A stretch of DNA of 50,289 nucleotides from Chitinophagaceae bacterium (GTDB taxonomy: Bacteria; Bacteroidota; Bacteroidia; Cytophagales; Cytophagaceae), in the NCBI GenBank assembly GCA_028288365.1, contig JAQBNU010000066.1, forward strand, positions 1 to 50,289. Direction: 5' to 3'. The notes below the pieces were generated by a model. That model did not search any database. It was not told the DNA's origin and worked only from the letters and a program-made list of their open reading frames with translations. Shown here piece by piece: positions 48,801 to 50,289 of this stretch. Position 1 is the stretch's first letter, and each line of letters begins with the position of its first letter. Both the position numbers and the translations under genes were made by a program.

Positions 48801-49949
48801 GCTGTTCGTCACAACCGTTTTACCAATGCTACCTGCATTAGTTAAATTGATGTCAAATAAATTTCCATAATTAAGAATACTGTTGGACACATCAATATTG
48901 TTGATGGTGACTGTAGTGGCTCCAACACAAGACAATATGGGATTTTTAGTTCCATCAAACGTAGAGTTTTCAATGAGGATATCAGAAACACCCAAACTAA
49001 GTTCCGTAATTCCAAACACTCCATTGTTGGTAAAGGTGCAACCGCTGACCGTGGCTTTAGCAGGTTGCTGATAACCCGTTAGTAAAATAATATCCGCTTG
49101 ATTAGCATTGAAATCACAATCAATTACATTGAGATTTCCTGATGTGTAATTTTGAACGGACCTCCCATTATTATTTAAAAAATGACATTTAAACAAATCA
49201 ATATTTGTTCTATCGGTCTGAAAACTTGGACCGAAGTTATTCTTAAAAGTAACACTGGTAAATTTGAAATTACTTTTTGGATCGATGCTTCCATCAGCTG
49301 TTACATTATTAATATCGGCATGCAATGTACCTTGTATGTTCAAAATGGTATTAGACATGTCGATGTTTCCAAAACAACTAAACCAAAGTGGCATGACACC
49401 TTTGGAGAACACACAATTATTCACCTTTATATTGAAACGATCATCCTGAGTAAAAACAAGCGTTCTGTTAAACAGATCCGGATAATAATGAGTGACAGCA
49501 TAAGAAAAATTCTTAAAACCAAAACCATCCAACGTAAGTGTCACATTAATATCCAACGCAATGATGGTAGATGGCGCATTCGTTGAAAGATATCCCAACA
49601 AAAAAGTACTATCGGCAGCTAAGTCTCTTTCATAAATAGAACTTTCATCTCCATTAAAACTTCCGTAGAGTGAAAGATTTTTATCTATATGATACCCTTG
49701 TTGAGTCATAAAACCATCGTTGGGTGCCAGGTAAGTTCCTTTCGCTATCCAGAGTTGATCGTTGGCTGAAGAGGCCGCTATCGCAGCTTCTATGGTTTTG
49801 TAAGGCGTGGCCCAGGAAGTACCGTCTTCTGTAGAACCGGTATAACTACCGTTTACATACACGATCGCTGCAGAAAGTTTCGCCGACAAACCCAGCAAAA
49901 TGAAAAATGAAAGTAAAAAACTCTTTTTCATAATGGTATATTTTTTCAT
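33891..49949 (-). CDS. Giant T9SS-secreted beta-helix/PKD/Ig surface protein (5352 residues)
   Basis: A signal peptide follows either of two ATGs (49949 or 49931). Residues 28-735 are a right-handed beta-helix ending with 'TVDIGAYEFP'. PKD domains lie near 777 ('FEWNFGDGS'), 1617, 1693 and 1787, with further PKD/Ig-like repeats in 740-2310. From about 2313 to 5050 come six modules that each open with an SLR-type motif ('NDAGPGSLRGEI', 'LDGGKGSLREAV', 'ANAGIGSLRDAI') at about 2313, 2800, 3102, 3520, 4062 and 4537. Each continues as a NosD-like beta-helix and closes with an Ig-like domain ('VNTATDAAGNTSELS'). The end is a T9SS sorting domain ('SLSAFPNPSNGTG', 'YYLKLTTASKQLVFKLAVL') with a Gly/Ser/Thr-rich insert. 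It is probably a cell-surface adhesin or polysaccharide-binding fibre, first in line before the barrel and toxin genes. Confidence 0.92.
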   Translation of the reverse strand: MKKYTIMKKSFLLSFFILLGLSAKLSAAIVYVNGSYTGSTEDGTSWATPYKTIEAAIAASSANDQLWIAKGTYLAPNDGFMTQQGYHIDKNLSLYGSFNGDESSIYERDLAADSTFLLGYLSTNAPSTIIALDINVTLTLDGFGFKNFSYAVTHYYPDLFNRTLVFTQDDRFNIKVNNCVFSKGVMPLWFSCFGNIDMSNTILNIQGTLHADINNVTADGSIDPKSNFKFTSVTFKNNFGPSFQTDRTNIDLFKCHFLNNNGRSVQNYTSGNLNVIDCDFNANQADIILLTGYQQPAKATVSGCTFTNNGVFGITELSLGVSDILIENSTFDGTKNPILSCVGATTVTINNIDVSNSILNYGNLFDINLTNAGSIGKTVVTNSRFTNNQINGGSYTVVSCYGNGESVNVSGCSFKNNTTLGTSGALTCNAGPMTIDNCVFDGNNASAYSFGTGAVYLTGSNAAITNCTFLNNLGARYGGALLIAAPMQMSNTTFRNNSSNAQNASIGGAITSFLGFDCEIDNCVFESNQTPYVGAVYCSSGTWTFNACKFKNNTSANAGAIRSYLGSVKIYNSLFDGNKSTAIYTSSVAAGALGLVAEIGTNHEIKNCTFVNNSTALITLATDQGGEVIWGYPTVSNSIFWNNGTRTPLTTSSSTYYFAKVFNSDVQGGYATGQNIFDVDPQFVDLAGGNYHLTCSSPLINKGSNEMTYSTTDLDNTTRIFAGTVDIGAYEFPQDPSTVGVPPQVGFTAASSACREENIVFQNTTTPLAGVRFEWNFGDGSASQLVTPTHSYQTAGTYTVTLKATNACGAFAQTTQTVTINAANAPSISFVTSVCPGQTTSFTTNATCTSLAWTIEGGTLISGDGTSSISVLWGDGSTGNGKVTLLATGCGTGLCETPVSIAIPIVPVNFNLSGPNQLCQGTIATYETNLKDYAPATLYSWSVKGGTITNPKSSDYGLTSVNVKWNSNDTLGVIYLNVHNELLSCTRTDSIRVKLRPQFSINGTVKVCEGDVDTYYTNVNASTYTWSVSGSGNTIDASSGLAQWSTNPGLYHVYAQVNDASQTCNTSDTVDVQLVSKPVVSAITGETAVLPNANESYIATVDVTTGVQYSWQVTGGTLNNYSGNNASITWGSAGPYGLQLTVYRSDISCASTPFTLPIAPDFIYSMSGPDTVCISSTGTFTATVDPSNSGVYTWTSAFTQAVPSGNTYDVTFDIPGTQSINLKVVRNGKEYDLFKNVYVKAAPTDIAITGPTDVDPQGTGTYTYTVTNSQNLNYNYTVIGASSSSKSGNSITVTWGGNEPFKIIVEGIVASNPCTGVPAVLVVKKALALSTQIGSEGSPCVNSRVKYMYVTDGLSSGQTWSVSSGGTIISNTGSEIIVEWASVGAQTVNFQYNRFGVKTFALSVDVKPLPTPAINDIKICGSNPSPLSTTPSYVSYKWYTEPNTISFSSLPQPPVTAEGQYRVEVVDGNGCSAFANKYIEQIPLPRVKIFSSDEFGYCQQTPGAIVPITMKTYEGQDYQYQWYANGVPTGNGTPILNTSISTGSISSVTYTVKVTLQTCSQESQATPISVYSCGGGNTCLAPAVSFTVSPGCSPFTFTNNSVGKSPSDIFGWTFGDGTSSTLADPAAKTYTDVGIFNVYLNRGCQSSSAKVIVPGLALFKVDAPGCKGQALTFNELSVNIPDYPVTSLTWDFGDGFNSGNLSGTSNRDIIHTYADSGTYNVTLTIVTTGVKAPYTTCTNVFHKVVKVSIPPVADFIATPPPCTDNTYKFTDHSVFIYSKAKYLWDFGNGHTSTLYDPSQKLAPGNQTIKLEVTDLLGCKGNVTKSEFVLVPNVVGAITITGDTTLCNGKTVTLTSPAGSSYVWKKDGVVLSNTTQAITVSAPGSYVVTYSVPGCDVTTLAVVLKNYTVPNLVSGNTKVCVGDALLIQTNLDPNKYSFAWKFNSTDLAENKTDLIINNAQLANAGNYTATVTDSKNGCILSLPAYPIAVYDKPVKPVITASQPKSCYDGSVTLQVPTSPTGSTFIWYKEQVVIAGEVNPSVALSHIVSANNYSMKLTDNTSGCFVVTDIFYVDVAPQIVVNVSGDQLACEYSSVSIGTTLSTVDYTFQWYKDAVAAGPNNSKYSIGSVALVDAGNYYVVATSKGTSNLLGCTGTSNTLALVVKAGPTKPVITGPAEFCSGSPITLTSNLTNNFVWNTGATTPSIPVSLGGSYTVTSTNPISGCSISTTATVIENPVPDLSTFFPTGVYERCASARVSFEGLDGYSNFGWYVNGVLFNTTNLMYPTKTGKYTLKITTDKGCVANSDTLRFTALKCPCWVKNTDNDGVNSLREAIQCSNANYGRDYIDFAIPGTGPFVIQPTAALPVLTDSVVIEGFTQSGSGVYNIVIDGSLYNANGLTFASNLPYNDVSGLTFSNFANAITFSSYVHSSIIDSNVFVNNSGSAIQLNENADNNTILNNSFTSSGTAITLVGNTSLNTIQGNTIQSSKNGIALFNASSQNTIRNNDILNNTKYGIWLNAASDSNVIVNNNILGSTEDGIYINNSHKNTIDTNFIGVRANGVVSANGGNGIYLNGTSHRNTIKRNLIGKNGVHGILAASSDSTIIQSNYIGVTNTANVVANTKYGIYVSAGMVAASKNQIANHPEYGVYLSGNSLLTANAIKENVKGGILVVNNSNKISKTVFTNSNASVKAIDQNASGNIAKLPAVFGKYRRSSTGGVILKGTALPGDTVEVFTNNNTAQQAPRYIGFAKADANGVFELDIPQGVAFDPAQKNYYVNTATDAAGNTSELSQPFMVGCFTCICLVTNTNDAGPGSLRGEIDDANTGGCLTINFSISTPDTIVLGSPLSEVLVPVTINGTQGGVDPLIFVKGNGLFDALLTSSDGVNVNNLGWTNFKNAITVTGDYSVFTKLNVVKTVRPVKITGQYNELSASAINTYSSKASSYITDTLVYVTGNNNQIGKINQGNRIVDAAKFGVLVSAGVNNSILYNEIFDNTVAITLISNGNNLQPVPYNMVGTTLSGVSSVTGKAKPNDRVQLFMSTYEPEQAYTYAAEGYADGTGNWTIIVPTAMIVPNQNNYVVATATDALGNTSPLSFPVRIGTFVQICYVTNTLDGGKGSLREAVTCANLAGAGSPGVPARIVFQLPATPNEILSASGYTITNNYGVKINPYGVPVSIKAQSPLLTGFTWNTNNLEIKNLTFDNFATALSCTGTNAVIDSNQFINDGLGIAVSGSSPSVTQTITHNFFANSGAAVASQQSSLVIQNNTLGNKKDGSVAPLTEFGIAINDASTVDIENNIVNNISAGTLPTTPAAVKGVPLYINTASGSILNNTIKGSGSSNPQALHLIQFLGAQVNNNHIGKAQTGVLLESSANVGFLTNDMTEVDNRGFDVMKSETVLMVQNTVVNLSATGKPIDLHLNTSDSSNHNIPTPNIISSTFHNGSLFLIGSSKPKDYIELFYSDVTGNDLDQYITHTTTDSLGAWTVALPISAANAKNYYFKATARNTSLGRTSEASAVYNPDLKICLVTTTANAGIGSLRDAIDKANLGTCNLIQFDITGSATISPSADLPLITAAELIIDATSQSGYTNGSPTVELLYNSSQNYAFSSLGAQQFDVYGMKMTGYDTSIAITDAKIVELQYNELNDFGKAGIRLHSSVFVYGNIKFNNITSAGEKGIELVGANGILVDTNTVVGVSQYGIYSDGTNQKIVGNRITTGNTTSAVGIALQNGSDAYIYLDTIYKAYRGITIVQGARHRVNSNGFGTSNAADIQAGIFVNESAIFLDRTTKVKVYRNTVNGTMNGVYVQNSFKPTVQNTKARNVLNNVINIINCDSAFVNANTLDSVKTGIYVSASAWALISANNISHIGNYGVYLDTDADSSLLQNNNIGAEYDGATTYSAGTGVYIKSSDNVIGGFNADSVHNVIFHNKKGGIIVDGGLRNLITYNTFYENDISKGKPTAYAIALINSGNGGKAQPQITDHKYISGKLHLFGTSAAENDSVHVYIGDGGYEEARLFMGSGLAPIGGGGAWEVVIDTTGKVKPQSTLYLVSTATTSTNNTSPLSKMYILGDCYVTSLKDTTDNDYPMPNSLRMAVNCANGQRSHVGIYFKVDQYGKKDVELQMKLQPIHNAYGVHFNAKNLVTDNLLGGIDGSKLHPVDDTAWVVAKTQGPSVFDSLNVSKCQNGLLVLADSIVVNGFNFVHIKETALVARVDADSLIVSNSTFQRSDAGIDLGVGAKHVSLLNNSFDSLTVGVNARGNDNLLVNGNVFGQQDSLNIVTALSLQDAAATVVSNNTFTSLNVNHKALLWNNVKGSITSNTFHCNKAVEPVKLENSSDVAFIGNTFTDSSSIYLTLEAMQATVISGNNFQRPDVNSVQVNHSSKIQIKYNTVSRAVQDAFDINFSTQVFISKNIVTNVRYTSSTDSALCINIHEGQANEANLGKPRPAQLRYSVKKGSDNRRGLFVQGQAEAGDSIEVFFSDSISASMNQYVVSTVANSIGLWEALIPRSFYYHDTTTWYHVIAVAIKADSNTSKTSGVLHIPPVFEIFYVRNDYDSGANSLRDALEQVNASDFYSRVIFQIDYPEFQPGPYHIHLDSMLDPIYSYMGYEKDGNTQLGKGAGPDQRIIVEGGKIGSTYGFDITDSSDVCKLRNIWFNDAKKGMHVGNDGNDIQNFHFITSDITSVQDTAFVITGHKNKVSGIEISNYKAGLIFTEGAGENKVTNSRVENASIAVIASDSAYKNNLNKSFIYASSQIAILADSAAADNVFTNNSLGSSAQPIVGCAIKVNNTKSQTFTYNRISVIDPYADGSVSTAVLVTGNSSFNNFSGNKIGVDSLSQVVHASNVRAFTIQPSVDGAPSHTTIEGNEMAGMDWVAIYAESSSNDLIGENLIGTDTLRDVHGMDSTAIYFKNCNNMEASDNVIFGYKVYGIELVSSDNVKMNRNVIHSTFTNNKAININAGTAFESNGGLVMPVITNGILVDTQTVRISGTAKPNIAVELYQSVKDTIQSIAYVNKVFTSSDATGSWTVDVPRQFFSYAKQNSFVAQNHEGSRSSEFSVSYTLLPILCQLAASNPALHILDPLYTPCPGPPFVLDPGLDEGLHYSWKSDAWDYTLTTRKASMTDSAPNLVLNVTDDFGCALTSQTDVIYKLRPIDPDFIVSSQVYTNDTIVMVDVSLPVPTEYTWNSTPSGVTILRSGAADTLVGDDGNVYPKNTRYVEFILPDSGKYTITQKSLRNGCFVELSKDIVATGKDPNNKKPYFIAPEIVSLSAFPNPSNGTGVQATLKMSDKEAVTLSLVSSDGVVLWSAELSGKTSYVVPLPDFNPVDPASGTGGTTSSKVSQTYYLKLTTASKQLVFKLAVL

Positions 49950-49987
49950 ATTAAAAATTCATTGGAGTTGAATCACTAATGCTTTGC

Positions 49988-50289
49988 TTAATATTTTGCG
50001 ATGATTTTTTTACTCATCAACGATTGCCTGCCACCCGCAATCTCCGCTATAATGGCATAATTGTATTCTGTATTTGGAGTGAGCCACTTGTCATAAAACT
50101 CACGCTTCGAACCCGGCACAAATTCATAGGTCTGCACAGGTTCTCCTTTTTTCGAACGCATGATTTTAAAACCGGTGGCGTTCATGTCAAAATCCCAGGT
50201 CAGCTTGACCATCTTGTTGTCTTTGCTCACAAAAGCCTGCAGATTCTTTACTATAGGGAAAGGTGTTTTCTCCGGTTGCAAAATGCGTA
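49988..50289 (-). CDS. Fibronectin type III protein, 5' part beyond the window
   Basis: The frame is open to the right edge. The visible 100 residues read as one FN3 domain: 'PFPIVKNLQAFVSKDNKMVKLTWDF', 'ATGFKIMRSKKGEP', 'FYDKWLTPNTEYNYAIIAEIAGG' and 'SLMSKKIIAKY', with the conserved Trp and the Pro-Asn-Thr-x-Tyr turn. No sorting domain follows, so the protein ends with the FN3 domain. It ends 38 bases before the giant gene on the same strand and probably opens or continues the same operon. Confidence 0.82.
   Translation of the reverse strand, partial: RILQPEKTPFPIVKNLQAFVSKDNKMVKLTWDFDMNATGFKIMRSKKGEPVQTYEFVPGSKREFYDKWLTPNTEYNYAIIAEIAGGRQSLMSKKIIAKY

Noticed and set aside
34573..49586. Many open frames on the plus strand and other frames opposite the giant gene
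   Set aside because: They are antisense or off-frame readings of a continuous 5352-codon gene and show no domain pattern.

Overview
The window comes from a member of the Bacteroidota, probably a Cytophaga- or Chitinophaga-like environmental bacterium. The signs are type IX secretion (T9SS) C-terminal sorting domains, two 7TM-DISM sensors, response regulators of PAS-LuxR type without a receiver domain, an archaeal-type class I aldolase, a giant repeat-rich exoprotein, and the near absence of Shine-Dalgarno sequences before starts. The DNA is moderately AT-rich. No tRNA, rRNA, CRISPR array or intact insertion sequence was seen.

Bases 1-23,220 look like ordinary chromosome with many short transcription units on both strands. 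They encode a LamG-fold exported protein (cut by the edge), a diadenylate-cyclase-like DACNV protein, an SPFH lipoprotein, class I fructose-bisphosphate aldolase, two PAS-LuxR regulators, a small alarmone synthetase with a C-terminal zinc ribbon, a DnaQ/GIY-YIG nuclease fusion, two 7TM-DISM sensors (one ending in a captured IS1595-type zinc ribbon, one a histidine kinase), a T9SS beta-helix protein, an OmpA-family protein, a half-length glycosyltransferase, a metal-binding-domain protein followed by mlaE-mlaF-mlaD, an MFS exporter, and a PAS histidine kinase coupled to a DUF3820 protein. Strong hairpin terminators separate several units.

Bases 23,233-50,289 are dominated by one minus-strand operon of very large surface genes. 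In transcription order they are an FN3 protein (cut by the right edge), a 5352-residue T9SS beta-helix/PKD/Ig giant, a 564-residue outer-membrane beta-barrel, a 2402-residue TANFOR/FN3/zincin protein ending in a putative nucleic-acid deaminase toxin domain (HAE and CPNC motifs), and, overlapping it by 4 bases, a fusion of an unrecognised ~195-residue domain with an apparently intact endonuclease V. Endonuclease V acts on deaminated bases, so the last two genes suggest a toxin whose partner both neutralises it and handles its lesions. I regard this as the most interesting system in the window. A broken T9SS-cargo 3' end lies just downstream of the operon.

All assignments come from reading the sequence and recalling family motifs. 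No database search or structure prediction was run.
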